64,000 bases of DNA, from contig NZ_FWXN01000011.1 of NCBI RefSeq assembly GCF_900176385.1, positions 94,468 to 158,467 of the forward strand, in the 5' to 3' direction. A program made the position numbers and the translations under genes. The notes beneath the pieces are model-generated. The model did no database searches. It was not told the origin of the DNA and saw only the letters and a program-made list of their open reading frames with translations. This DNA comes from Janibacter indicus (GTDB taxonomy: Bacteria; Actinomycetota; Actinomycetes; Actinomycetales; Dermatophilaceae). The number at the start of each line of letters is the position of its first letter. Within the stretch, counting starts at the first letter, position 1. Of the stretch, positions 8,053 to 16,230 are shown one piece after another.

Positions 8053-10607
8053 CCGACGGAGTCTGCGTCACGCTCCTGAGCAGCAACTGCACGCGCCACC
8101 GTGTCACGGCTCTCCGCGACGGTGCGCCGCAGGCCGGCCGGCGCATCCGGGTGCTCGTCGAGCCAGGTCTGCGTCGTGGCGAGCAGCTCGGGCCCCGCCA
8201 GCGCCATCGGGTAGAAGCCGATGACGATGCCCTCGGCGATGGCGTGGGTGCGCTCGGCCCAGACCTGCTCCAGCACCTCGTGGTAGCGCTCGACGAAGGG
8301 GGTGAGCAGCGCCGTGTCGCCGGTGCGGCCGAAGCCGAGCGCGTGCGCGTCGACGACGGAGTTGGGCGTGTCGGTGGCGACGACGCCGGCCTGCCACGCG
8401 GCCTCCTTGGCCTCGGCCGTGGGGAGGCTCGCCGCGGCCCGGGCCGCGCGCTCGCGACCGGTGGCGGTGTTGTCCCCCTGGGCCTCCGTGGCCACGGCAT
8501 CTGCGTCGGCGACCCCGGCCGCGGCCAGGCCGGTGAGCAGGGTCCACCGCATGTCGGTGTCGACCGCCAGGCCCTCGAGCGTGGTGCTGCCGTCGAGCAG
8601 GCCGGCGACCCACGTGGTGTCGTCGCCGGGGGCCAGGAGGTTGGCGTGGGCGGTGACGAGCTGCAGCTGGGCATCGCTGCCGGGGGTCGCCGCACGGGCC
8701 AGGTCGGCCAGGTGCGACACGACCTGCCGGCGCAGCTGCTCACGGTGGGCCGGGGCCGAGTAGGTGAGGATCGCGGTGCTCACCTGGCCCAGCAGGGTGC
8801 GCAGCAGGGTCGAGTCGGCCAGCCCGTCGAGGACCGGCAGGACGAGCTCGACGTAGTCGCGCGCCGGCATCTCGGCGTCACGGGTCATGTCCCAGGCGGA
8901 GGCCAGCGCCAGCGAGGCCGGCAGCGAGTCCTCGAAGGCGGTGGGGTTGGCCAGCAGGGTGGCGAGGGAGCGCTCGTCGAGCCGCAGCTTGGCGTAGGTC
9001 AGGTCGTCGTCGTTGAGCAGCAGCAGGTCGGGCTGGCGCTGACCGACGAGCTGGGGGAGCGGGGTGCGCTCGCCGTCGACGTCGACCTCGAAGCGCTCGC
9101 GACGCTGCAGGGTGCCGTCGACGAGGTCGTAGAGCCCCACGGCGAGACGGTGGGGGCGCAGCGTCTCGAAGCCCTCGGCGAAGGTCTGCTCGATGACCGC
9201 GTCGACGTAGTGCCCGCGGTCGTCGACCTCGACCAGCGGACGAAGGGTGTTGACGCCGGCCGTCTCGAGCCACAGCTTCGACCAGGACCGCAGATCGCGA
9301 CCCGAGGTGGCCTCGAGCTCGTCGAGGAGGTCGTCGAGCGTGGTGTTGCCCCACGCGTGCTTGGCGAAGTAGGCGCGCAGCCCGTCGCGGAAGGGCTCAC
9401 GCCCGACGTAGGCGACGAGCTGCTTGAGCACCGACGCGCCCTTGGCGTAGGTGATGCCGTCGAAGTTGACCTCGACGTCGGCGAGGTCGCGGATCGGGGC
9501 GACGATCGGGTGGGTCGAGCTCAGCTGGTCCTGGCGGTAGGCCCAGGCCTTCTCGTGGGTGCAGAAGGTCGTCCACGCGTCGGTCCACTCGGTGGCCTCG
9601 GCCTGGCAGGTCGTCGAGGCCCACTCGGCGAAGGACTCGTTGAGCCACAGGTCGTTCCACCAGCGCATCGTCACGAGGTTGCCGAACCACATGTGGGCGA
9701 GCTCGTGCAGCACGGTGAGGGCGCGGCGCTCGACGAGCGCGTCGGGCACCTTGGAGCGGAAGACGTACATCTCGTGGAAAGTCACGCAGCCCGCATTTTC
9801 CATCGCGCCCATGTTGTACTCCGGCGTGAAGACTTGGTCGTACTTGGTGAAGGGGTAGGCGCGGTCGAACTCCTCCTCGAAGAAGGCGAAGCCCGCCTTG
9901 GTGAGGGCGAAGAGGTTGTCGGCGTCGAGGTACTGGGTGAGCGACTTGCGGCAGAAGATGCCCAGAGGCACCTCCTTGTCGCGCGAGGTGAGCGAGTCGC
10001 GCACGACGTCGTAGGGGCCGGCGACGAGCGCGGTGATGTAGCTGCTCATCCGCTCGGTCGGGGCGAAGGCCCAGGTCGCCGCGCCCTTCTGACCCTCGAC
10101 GGGCGTCGGCTCGGGGGTCGGCGAGTTGCCGATGACCTGCCAGTGCGACGGCGCGGTGACGGTCAGGGTGAAGCTCGCCTTGAGGTCCGGCTGCTCGAAG
10201 ACCGGGTACATGCGGCGGCTGTCGGGCACCTCGAACTGCGTGTAGAGGTAGACCTCGCCGTCGACCGGGTCGACGAAGCGGTGCAGGCCCTCACCGGTGT
10301 TCATGTAGCGACCGGTCGCCGCGATCGTCACGACGTTGTCCTCGGCGAGGTCGTCGAGACGGATGCGGTGGTCGGCGTAGACGACGGCGGGGTCGAGCGC
10401 GGTGCCGTTGAGCTCCACGGACTCCACGGACTCCCCGATGAAGTCGACGAAGGTGGCGGCGCCCCCCTTCGCCGCGAAGCGGATCGTGCTGGTCGTGGCG
10501 AAGGTCGTCTCGGAGGTCGTCAGGTCGAGGGTGATGTCGTGCGTGTCGACGGTGACGACGGCCGCCCGGTCGGCGGCCTCCTCACGGGTGAGGTTCTTCC
10601 CGGGCAC
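8049..10607 (-). CDS. pepN: Aminopeptidase N, M1 family
   Basis: Zinc aminopeptidase removing N-terminal residues from peptides in the cytoplasm. 852 aa, the usual length of actinobacterial PepN. Substrate-recognition motif GAMEN at 267-271, zinc motif HELAH at 301-305, with the third zinc ligand in NESFAEW. The C-terminal half is the ERAP1-like helical domain. It begins with GTG at 10607, with AAGGAG 6 nt upstream, unlike many neighbours that look leaderless. Divergent from the DsbA-like gene, as the pepN/Rv2466c neighbourhood leads one to expect. Confidence 0.95.
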   Translation of the reverse strand: MPGKNLTREEAADRAAVVTVDTHDITLDLTTSETTFATTSTIRFAAKGGAATFVDFIGESVESVELNGTALDPAVVYADHRIRLDDLAEDNVVTIAATGRYMNTGEGLHRFVDPVDGEVYLYTQFEVPDSRRMYPVFEQPDLKASFTLTVTAPSHWQVIGNSPTPEPTPVEGQKGAATWAFAPTERMSSYITALVAGPYDVVRDSLTSRDKEVPLGIFCRKSLTQYLDADNLFALTKAGFAFFEEEFDRAYPFTKYDQVFTPEYNMGAMENAGCVTFHEMYVFRSKVPDALVERRALTVLHELAHMWFGNLVTMRWWNDLWLNESFAEWASTTCQAEATEWTDAWTTFCTHEKAWAYRQDQLSSTHPIVAPIRDLADVEVNFDGITYAKGASVLKQLVAYVGREPFRDGLRAYFAKHAWGNTTLDDLLDELEATSGRDLRSWSKLWLETAGVNTLRPLVEVDDRGHYVDAVIEQTFAEGFETLRPHRLAVGLYDLVDGTLQRRERFEVDVDGERTPLPQLVGQRQPDLLLLNDDDLTYAKLRLDERSLATLLANPTAFEDSLPASLALASAWDMTRDAEMPARDYVELVLPVLDGLADSTLLRTLLGQVSTAILTYSAPAHREQLRRQVVSHLADLARAATPGSDAQLQLVTAHANLLAPGDDTTWVAGLLDGSTTLEGLAVDTDMRWTLLTGLAAAGVADADAVATEAQGDNTATGRERAARAAASLPTAEAKEAAWQAGVVATDTPNSVVDAHALGFGRTGDTALLTPFVERYHEVLEQVWAERTHAIAEGIVIGFYPMALAGPELLATTQTWLDEHPDAPAGLRRTVAESRDTVARAVAAQERDADSVG

Positions 10608-10681
10608 GTGCTGCTCCTTCGCATCGAGGCTTTTTCCTCATGCTGTCACAGCCGCACCGGCCGGTCTGAGACGATGGCGCC

Positions 10682-11284
10682 ATGACGCAGACCGTGGAGA
10701 TGTGGTTCGACCCGCTGTGCCCCTGGGCCTGGATGACGAGCCGATGGCTCATGGAGGTCGAGCAGGTGCGTGACCTCGAGGTCACCTGGTCGCAGATGAG
10801 CCTGTCGGTCCTCAACGAAGGGCGTGACCTCCCCGACGAGTACCGCGAGATGATGGACCGTGGCTGGGCCCCGGTCCGGGTCATCGCCGCCGCCCGCAAG
10901 GCACACGGCGACGAGGTGACCAAGCCGCTCTACGACGCCATCGGCACCCGTCTGCACCTCGGCGGCGAGCGCGACTTCGTCGCCGCCACCGCCGCCGCGC
11001 TCGCCGAGGTCGGCCTGCCGGCCGAGCTCATCGAGGCCGCCGACACCGACGAGCACGACGCCTTCCTGCGCGAGAGCCACGAGCGCGCCATCGCCCTCGT
11101 CGGCGACGACGTCGGTACCCCGGTGATCTCCGTGGAGGACACCGCCTTCTTCGGCCCGGTCGTCTCCCCGGCACCCAAGGGCGAGGCTGCCGGCCGCCTC
11201 TGGGACGGCTGCGTCCTCGTCGCGGGCACCGACGGCTTCTTCGAGCTCAAGCGCTCGCGCACCCGCGACCCGATCTTCGACTGA
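10682..11284 (+). CDS. DsbA-family mycothiol-dependent nitroreductase-like protein, CPWA active site
   Basis: Closely resembles M. tuberculosis Rv2466c, a mycothiol-dependent thioredoxin-fold reductase, across its length: WFDPLCPW at the N-terminus, MSLSVLNE, DVGTPVISVEDTAFFGPV with the cis-proline, and LWDGCV. In Rv2466c the active site is CPWC (recalled). Here codons 13-16 read Cys-Pro-Trp-Ala, so the second cysteine is absent. A monothiol mechanism through the single Cys plus mycothiol remains possible. 200 aa. A GACGAT hexamer 6 nt before the ATG again suggests a leaderless mRNA. rpiB starts 11 nt downstream. Confidence 0.85.
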   Translation: MTQTVEMWFDPLCPWAWMTSRWLMEVEQVRDLEVTWSQMSLSVLNEGRDLPDEYREMMDRGWAPVRVIAAARKAHGDEVTKPLYDAIGTRLHLGGERDFVAATAAALAEVGLPAELIEAADTDEHDAFLRESHERAIALVGDDVGTPVISVEDTAFFGPVVSPAPKGEAAGRLWDGCVLVAGTDGFFELKRSRTRDPIFD

Positions 11285-11295
11285 GAGGCACTTCC

Positions 11296-11763
11296 TTGCG
11301 CGTCCACATCGGCGGCGACCACGCCGCCTTCGAGCTCCACCAGGAGCTGCTGACCTTCCTCGCCGACGAGGGTCACGAGGTCACCGACCACGGCCCCTTC
11401 GAGTACGACGCCCTCGACGACTACCCGGTCTTCGTCATCCGTGCCGCGCAGGCCGTGGCCGCCGACCCGGGCAGTCGCGGCATCGTCCTCGGTGGCTCCG
11501 GCAACGGCGAGCAGATGGCGGCCAACAAGGTCGCCGGCATCCGAGCAGCCCTGTGCTACGACGCCGAGCTGGCCCGGCTGGCCCGCGAGCACAACGACGC
11601 CCAGGTGCTGTCGATGGGTGGGCGCATGCAGTCCGTCGACGAGTCCAAGGAGATGGTCCGGGTCTTCCTCGGCACCGACTTCTCCGGCGAGGAGAGGCAC
11701 CAGCGCCGCATCGACATGGTGAGCGCCTTCGAGGCCGACGGCACGGTCCCGCCGCTGCCCTGA
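11296..11763 (+). CDS. rpiB: Ribose-5-phosphate isomerase B
   Basis: Interconverts ribose-5-phosphate and ribulose-5-phosphate in the pentose phosphate pathway. 155 aa, RpiB/LacAB fold. GGDHAAFELH binds phosphate, and GSGNGEQMAANK carries Glu72 where enteric RpiB has a catalytic cysteine, the known mycobacterial variant in which glutamate is the base. It starts with TTG at 11296, 11 nt after the DsbA-like gene. The pairing with an Rv2466c homologue is conserved with Mycobacterium (recalled). A strong hairpin follows the stop. Confidence 0.93.
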   Translation: MRVHIGGDHAAFELHQELLTFLADEGHEVTDHGPFEYDALDDYPVFVIRAAQAVAADPGSRGIVLGGSGNGEQMAANKVAGIRAALCYDAELARLAREHNDAQVLSMGGRMQSVDESKEMVRVFLGTDFSGEERHQRRIDMVSAFEADGTVPPLP

Positions 11764-11783
11764 TGTCCTCCTCCCCATAGCAC

Positions 11784-11820
11784 CAGAGACCCGTCGCACG
11801 GTGTGTGCGGCGGGTCTCTG
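11784..11820 (+). terminator. Hairpin terminator after rpiB
   Basis: Arms CAGAGACCCGTCGCA and its complement (one G-T pair) around a 7-nt loop. There is no U tract, as is common in high-GC actinobacteria. Confidence 0.7.
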
Positions 11821-11858
11821 ATCGGTTACGACCCTTCCCACAGAGGCGAATCCCCGCT

Positions 11859-11864
11859 TAAGGT
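11859..11864 (+). promoter_or_regulatory. Probable -10 of PP2C phosphatase gene
   Basis: TAAGGT at 11859-11864 implies initiation near 11872 and a leader of about 45 nt before the TTG start. There is a GGGGAGAG ribosome binding site at about 11901. Confidence 0.35.
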
Positions 11865-11915
11865 GCGGGCAACGGTCCCGGACGGGGCCGTGACGAACGA
11901 CCGGGGAGAGCACGT

Positions 11916-12998
11916 TTGTCCGCCATACTGCCCAGCCGGACCCTGTGGTCCGAGCGACGCCAGCCGACCTGGGCCCTGTCGTCACTGCGCGGGACCCCCC
12001 TCCTGGTCGCCGTCGTCGCCCTGCTGGCGCTCGTCCTCGCGGCCCACCTGGTCTGGCCGCAGTCGGTTCCCCTCGTCGCGCTCGTCCCCCCGTGCCTCCT
12101 CGCGAGCACGCTGTGCCCGATCCGCGAGGTCCGCATCGTCTTCGGCCTCGTCCTCGCCGTCGTCCTGTGGTCGCTCGTCATGTCCGACGAAGGGATGGCC
12201 CGTCACCTCCCGCTGCTCGTCTCGCTCGGCCTGATGTACGCCATCGCCGCGTCCCGCTCCAGCCACGGTGCCGCGGCCTTCGCCGGCGACCGGATGCTCG
12301 GCGACCTCCGCTCACGGCTGCACGGCATGGGTGCCATTCCCACGCTCCCGCGCGGCTGGCACGCCGAGCGGTCCTTCGCCACCGCCCACGGCAGCGCCTT
12401 CGCCGGCGACTTCAACGTCTCGACGACCAGCCGCTGCGGCAACACCCTCGAGATGGTGCTCGTCGACGTCAGCGGCAAGGGACAGGAGGCCGGGACCCGC
12501 GCGCTCGTCCTCGCCGGAGCGCTCGGCGGCGTCATCGGCGGCACGGCCCCGCAGGACGTGCTGCCCATGGCCAACGAGTTCGTCGAGCGCGACGGCTGGG
12601 ACGAGGGCTTCGCGACCGCGGTCCACGTCCACCTCGACCTCGTGACCGGCGAGGCCCTCGTCCACTCCGCGGGTCACCCGCCGGCCATGCACTACGACGC
12701 CGGGTGCGGCCGCTGGCGCGCCCTCGACGACCAGCGCGGCCCGGCCCTCGGGCTCCTGCCGGGCGCCAGCTACCCCTCGTCGCGCACGGTCCTCCAGCGG
12801 GGCGATGCCCTGCTCGTCTACACCGACGGCATCATCGAGTCCCGGGTGCGCGACCTCGACGACGGCATCGACTGGATGCTCGGCCAGGCCGAGGCCCGTG
12901 TCTCGCAGGGTTTCTCGGGCCTGGCCAAGCGGCTCGTCGCCGGTGGTCGGGCCGGGGTCGAGGACGACCGCGCGGCCGTCCTCCTCTGGCGCGACTGA
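11916..12998 (+). CDS. Membrane-anchored PP2C-type serine/threonine phosphatase (SpoIIE/RsbU-like)
   Basis: 360 aa. Residues about 30-115 form four or five hydrophobic helices, then a PPM/SpoIIE catalytic domain: AGDFNVSTT with the metal aspartate, EMVLVDVSGKGQEAGTRA, VHSAGHPPAMHY, ALLVYTDGIIESR and a C-terminal DDRAAVLLW. Such enzymes dephosphorylate anti-anti-sigma factors to set sigma-factor activity. No anti-sigma or STAS gene lies nearby, so its partner is unknown. TTG start at 11916, chosen because it sits 7-8 nt from GGGGAGAG and before the first helix. There is no GAF or PAS sensor domain, so the membrane part may be the sensor. Confidence 0.85.
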   Translation: MSAILPSRTLWSERRQPTWALSSLRGTPLLVAVVALLALVLAAHLVWPQSVPLVALVPPCLLASTLCPIREVRIVFGLVLAVVLWSLVMSDEGMARHLPLLVSLGLMYAIAASRSSHGAAAFAGDRMLGDLRSRLHGMGAIPTLPRGWHAERSFATAHGSAFAGDFNVSTTSRCGNTLEMVLVDVSGKGQEAGTRALVLAGALGGVIGGTAPQDVLPMANEFVERDGWDEGFATAVHVHLDLVTGEALVHSAGHPPAMHYDAGCGRWRALDDQRGPALGLLPGASYPSSRTVLQRGDALLVYTDGIIESRVRDLDDGIDWMLGQAEARVSQGFSGLAKRLVAGGRAGVEDDRAAVLLWRD

Positions 12999-13043
12999 CC
13001 CCCTTCGTTTGTCGAGCGGTCGGGGCCGGGTGCCATCGCGCCG

Positions 13044-13049
13044 TATCCT
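13044..13049 (+). promoter_or_regulatory. -10 hexamer of trmB
   Basis: TATCCT, 7 nt, GTG 13057. Leaderless pattern. Confidence 0.5.
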
Positions 13050-13056
13050 TGCGGCC

Positions 13057-13773
13057 GTGACCTCCGAGCCCGATCCGCACAAGCTGCCCCTGACGGACAC
13101 CCCGCGCACCGCGGACGGCCGGTATCGGGCGACGGTGCGCACCTTCACCCCACGCTGGCGGATGTCGCCGCGGGTCGAGGAGCTCATGGAGCGGCTCCTG
13201 CCGCGCTACGCGGTCCCGAGCGGGCCCCTGGACCCGTCGGCGGTCTTCGGCCGTGACGTGCCCGTCGTGCTCGAGGTCGGGTCGGGCTACGGCGAGGCGG
13301 CGGTGGCCTATGCCCGGGAGCACCCCGAGCACGGGATCATCGCGGCCGAGGTCCACGTGCCCGGCGTGGCGACCCTGATGGAGAAGGCCGAGCGGGAGGG
13401 CCTGGACAACCTGCGCACCTTCCGCGGGGACGCCCTCGAGTACCTCGTCGAGTGCGTCGGCCGCGGTCAGCTCGAGGCCGTGCACCTCTTCTTCCCCGAC
13501 CCGTGGCCCAAGGCCCGCCACGCCAAGCGACGCTTCGTCCAGCAGGACACCCTCGACCTGGTCCTCGAGCGCCTGCGCCCGGGCGGTCACCTGCTCGTGG
13601 CGACCGACCACGCGGCCTATGCGGAGCACGTGCGCGAGCAGCTCGCCCAGCACCCCCGGGTGGCCGTCGTCGAGGGGGAGCGCCCCGCGTGGCGCCCGTC
13701 CGCGGGCTTCGAGGACAAGGGTCGCGCCGCCGGCCGGGCGATCCACGAGTTCCGGGTCACCGAGCGAGGCTGA
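13057..13773 (+). CDS. trmB: tRNA (guanine-N7-)-methyltransferase
   Basis: Methylates G46 of tRNAs using S-adenosylmethionine. 238 aa. SAM-binding LEVGSGYGEAA around residues 72-81, then the TrmB-specific FFPDPWPKARHAKRRF, which holds the catalytic aspartate and tRNA contacts, and HLLVATDHAAYAEH. The longer in-frame readings upstream lack similarity and overlap the phosphatase gene. GTG 13057 follows a TATCCT hexamer at leaderless spacing. Convergent with the AMIN-like gene across a 26-bp hairpin. Confidence 0.93.
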   Translation: MTSEPDPHKLPLTDTPRTADGRYRATVRTFTPRWRMSPRVEELMERLLPRYAVPSGPLDPSAVFGRDVPVVLEVGSGYGEAAVAYAREHPEHGIIAAEVHVPGVATLMEKAEREGLDNLRTFRGDALEYLVECVGRGQLEAVHLFFPDPWPKARHAKRRFVQQDTLDLVLERLRPGGHLLVATDHAAYAEHVREQLAQHPRVAVVEGERPAWRPSAGFEDKGRAAGRAIHEFRVTERG

Positions 13774-13778
13774 CCCGA

Positions 13779-13804
13779 CGGTCGGGCCGACGAGGGCCCG
13801 ACCG
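13779..13804. terminator. Bidirectional terminator between trmB and AMIN-like gene
   Basis: Perfect 10-bp arms CGGTCGGGCC / GGCCCGACCG around a 6-nt loop, between two convergent genes. Confidence 0.7.
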
Positions 13805-13806
13805 CG

Positions 13807-14379
13807 TCACCAGGTGTGGGCGACGTCGATGACCAGGCGCGACCGGTCTCCGGGCCCGTCGAGCTCGGTGACCTTGAAGGGCAGGCGGGCCCGCGTGCCG
13901 ATGCCCATCGTGGACTGGCCCTCCCAGCTGCCGCCCCAGGCCACCTGGCGGAGAGTGCGGTAGCCCGTGGTGTCAACCAGCTCCTTGCGGTTGGCCGGCG
14001 AGTAGGTCGGGTCGAAGTCGTCGTCGTAGGCCGGCGTGCGGACGACGACCTGCAGCTTGGCGCCTCCGCGCAGCGGGATGACCGTGCCGCTGCCGTCCTC
14101 GGAGAAGGTCGGGACGTAGCGGACGTCGTAGGAGAGCGAGTGGCGCGGCCGGTCGACGTCGACGACGAGCCGGTCGAAGCACGCGTGCCGCCCGGAGCGG
14201 ACGTCGGTGAGCGTGCCGAGGCTGTAGTGCCGGTCGTTGGCCTTGGCCAGCGACCCCCACGGGGTGCTGCAGGCGGTGCTGCCCGAGGTGGCCGGTGCAG
14301 CCGCCGGGGCGGTGAGCAGGAGTGCCGCGGCGGCCGCGGTCAGGCCGACCCCGATCCGCACGCTGGTGGTCGTCGTCAT
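13807..14379 (-). CDS. Secreted AMIN-like domain protein
   Basis: 190 aa with a Sec signal peptide (basic start, hydrophobic core GLTAAAAALLLTAPAAAPA, likely cleavage after Ala near residue 30). The mature part has CFDRLVVDV, YDVRYVP and LQVVVRTPAYDDDFD, a beta-rich pattern found in actinobacterial proteins annotated as AMIN-like. Two cysteines may form a disulfide. Function unknown; AMIN domains in other proteins bind peptidoglycan or target to the envelope. The Shine-Dalgarno sequence is AAGGGGGG, close to but not identical with the CGAAGGGGG motif. Confidence 0.7.
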   Translation of the reverse strand: MTTTTSVRIGVGLTAAAAALLLTAPAAAPATSGSTACSTPWGSLAKANDRHYSLGTLTDVRSGRHACFDRLVVDVDRPRHSLSYDVRYVPTFSEDGSGTVIPLRGGAKLQVVVRTPAYDDDFDPTYSPANRKELVDTTGYRTLRQVAWGGSWEGQSTMGIGTRARLPFKVTELDGPGDRSRLVIDVAHTW

Positions 14380-14477
14380 GATGGTGTTCCCCCCTTGGGT
14401 CCGACGGGGGCGTCGTTGCCCCGCGTCGTGAGCACAGACGTGCGAAGGGGGCGGAAGGTTGCCTCGGAGGGCAATGG

Positions 14478-14548
14478 AGCGGGCGACGGGAATCGAACCC
14501 GCGTAGCCAGTTTGGAAGACTGGGGCTCTACCATTGAGCTACGCCCGC
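14478..14548 (-). tRNA. tRNA-Gly (anticodon TCC)
   Basis: 71-nt cloverleaf on the minus strand. The acceptor stem GCGGGCG pairs with CGCCCGC with discriminator T; anticodon arm CCAGTC-TTCCAA-ACTGG gives TCC, and the T arm has GGGTTCGATTCCC. CCA is not encoded. Confidence 0.95.
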
Positions 14549-14598
14549 GCGCTCGCCCTCGAGTCGGCCTGCGGCGCAACGCGTGGAAGAGCAGGGTT

Positions 14599-14629
14599 AG
14601 CCTAGTGCCCGCTCGCGCCCCGATCACAA
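14599..14629 (-). promoter_or_regulatory. Promoter of tRNA-Gly
   Basis: On the minus strand TTGTGA (14624-14629) and TAGGCT (14599-14604) are 19 nt apart, about 50 nt before the tRNA. Confidence 0.5.
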
Positions 14630-14640
14630 TCGGGGCCGCG

Positions 14641-14717
14641 CGGGGTATGGCGCAGCTTGGTAGCGCGTCCGCTTTGGGAGCGGAAGGCCGTCGGTTCGAA
14701 TCCGGCTACCCCGACCA
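14641..14717 (+). tRNA. tRNA-Pro (anticodon TGG)
   Basis: Acceptor CGGGGTA pairs with TACCCCG. The anticodon loop TTTGGGA has TGG at 14675-14677. The T arm is GTCGGTTCGAATCCGGC, and a CCA end is encoded at 14715-14717. Confidence 0.96.
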
Positions 14718-14721
14718 CCTG

Positions 14722-15531
14722 TCACGCTCCGACGAGCAGCCGCACGCGGACGAGGTCGAGGACCTCGTCGAGCGCCTCCCTCGTCGGCTCGCCCTCGCGA
14801 TCGACCAGGTGCGTCGTGAGGACCGAGTGCGGGGCGCCGAAGCCGTCGGGGTTGGCGGCCGCGTCCGGCAGCTCGATCGCGACGAAGGCATCGCCCAGCC
14901 GGCGCCGCAGCGTCGCGAAGCGCGTGCCCGGCGAGAGCCGGTCGCCCTCGAAGCGCACTCCGAGCACCTGCAGCCCTGCGGCACAACGCTGCTCGACGAC
15001 CGCCAGGTCCGCCTCGCTGATGTCCGTGGTCTCCCTTCGCCTGCGGCCGAGGGGGAGCGAGGGCTGGGAGAGCACCGGGGCGAGGACGCTCTCGTCGGTG
15101 GCCATGGCCAGGGCGAAGCCGCCGGTCAGGCACATGCCCACGGCACCGACCCCCGGGCCACCGCAGCGGGCGTGCTCCGCCCGGGCGAGGGCGCGCAGCC
15201 ACGGGATGACCGGTGAGGTGCGCCCGAGCGCGAAGAGAGAGAACTCCCGGCTGATGCACACCTGCGCCGCCGTGCGGAGGGCACCGGCCGCGACGCGCCG
15301 GGAGGACCCCGCGAGGGCGTCCCGGCCGGGGACCCCGAAGAGGACGGGCAGCACGACGGTGCAGCCCAGGTCGCGCACCCGTCGGGCGAAGCCCGCGACC
15401 TGCGGGGTGATGCCGGGGAACTCGGCGATGACGACGACTGCCGGCCCGGTGCCCGAGCGCAGCACCGGGTGGTCGGTGCCGTCGTGGCGGAAGGACGTGC
15501 GCGTGAAGTCCTCGAGCCCGTCGTCGGCCAT
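14722..15531 (-). CDS. Dienelactone hydrolase family protein
   Basis: Alpha/beta hydrolase of 269 aa. Seen: VVVIAEFPGITPQVAGFARRV as the strand and oxyanion region, then GAVGMCLTGGFAL with a nucleophile elbow GMCLTG in which Cys replaces Ser, as in true dienelactone hydrolases. No acidic or aromatic catabolism genes are nearby, so the natural substrate is open. The ATG at 15531 is 2 nt after the stop of the upstream membrane protein, so the two are co-transcribed. Its 3' end is 4 nt from the convergent tRNA-Pro. Confidence 0.82.
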   Translation of the reverse strand: MADDGLEDFTRTSFRHDGTDHPVLRSGTGPAVVVIAEFPGITPQVAGFARRVRDLGCTVVLPVLFGVPGRDALAGSSRRVAAGALRTAAQVCISREFSLFALGRTSPVIPWLRALARAEHARCGGPGVGAVGMCLTGGFALAMATDESVLAPVLSQPSLPLGRRRRETTDISEADLAVVEQRCAAGLQVLGVRFEGDRLSPGTRFATLRRRLGDAFVAIELPDAAANPDGFGAPHSVLTTHLVDREGEPTREALDEVLDLVRVRLLVGA

Positions 15532-15533
15532 GG

Positions 15534-16064
15534 TCAGAACTGCTGGTAGCCGGGGGTGCTGGGGCCGGTCGAGCCGCTGAGGGCCGCGACGAGCCCGGAG
15601 CGGCCGCCCTCGCGGTCGAGGCTGCGCTCGAGCCGGGTCGCCACGCGGCGGCTGGGCCACACGTGCCAAGCCATGCAGAGCAAGGACCAGAAGGCGCCGA
15701 TGAGGTACGGCCACGCCGACCCGGTCGAGAAGGCCCACGCGAGGGCGAGGATCGCCGGGGCCTCGGTGATCGCGAAGCGCAGGATCGTCGTCTGCTGGAG
15801 GGCCTCGAGACCGGTCCTGAGGGCCGACTCCGGGTCGGCGTCGGGGCGGACCGCCTCGGTCCGGTAGCCGACGACCTCGGCGACGACGAAGGCGAGGACG
15901 TTGATCCCGAAGAGCGCCGCCGCCTCGACGGGCGAGGTGTACTCGCCCGTCCCGAGGGCGACGACGGCCACGACCGCGAAGATCACGAGACCCCCGATGA
16001 GCGCGCCCGAGAGGATGCGTACGGCCTGCAGGCGCTGCTGGATGGTCGCCTGATCGTTGGTCAT
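15534..16064 (-). CDS. Conserved membrane protein, four predicted helices
   Basis: 176 aa. Hydrophobic segments at about 20-40 (ILSGALIGGLVIFAVVAVVAL), 48-65 (ALFGINVLAFVVAEVVG), 98-110 and 115-135 (YLIGAFWSLLCMAWHVW); soluble N-terminus and an Arg/Gly-rich tail. No family recognised. Operonic with the downstream dienelactone hydrolase gene and divergent from tig. Confidence 0.65.
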   Translation of the reverse strand: MTNDQATIQQRLQAVRILSGALIGGLVIFAVVAVVALGTGEYTSPVEAAALFGINVLAFVVAEVVGYRTEAVRPDADPESALRTGLEALQQTTILRFAITEAPAILALAWAFSTGSAWPYLIGAFWSLLCMAWHVWPSRRVATRLERSLDREGGRSGLVAALSGSTGPSTPGYQQF

Positions 16065-16108
16065 GGGCCCAACGTAGCGGCGCATTCGGCCTGCGGGCGG
16101 CCAACGGA

Positions 16109-16114
16109 TAGAGT
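16109..16114 (+). promoter_or_regulatory. Probable -10 of tig
   Basis: TAGAGT at 16109-16114 predicts a start near 16122 and a leader of roughly 108 nt ahead of the tig GTG. Confidence 0.35.
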
Positions 16115-16230
16115 GGCTGCTTGTGTCCCGGACCTCCGGGACGGTGCGTGCGCGCCCGAGGGCCGTCCAGCGGACCCGACAGCTTGCGCCGCAACCCCCT
16201 TCGTCGTCCAGATCGTGTGGAGTGCCCCCA

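Noticed and set aside
16123..16230. Longer N-terminus of trigger factor from GTG 16123
   Set aside because: 36 extra residues are Arg/Pro/Ser-rich and not family-like; the position fits a transcript start instead.
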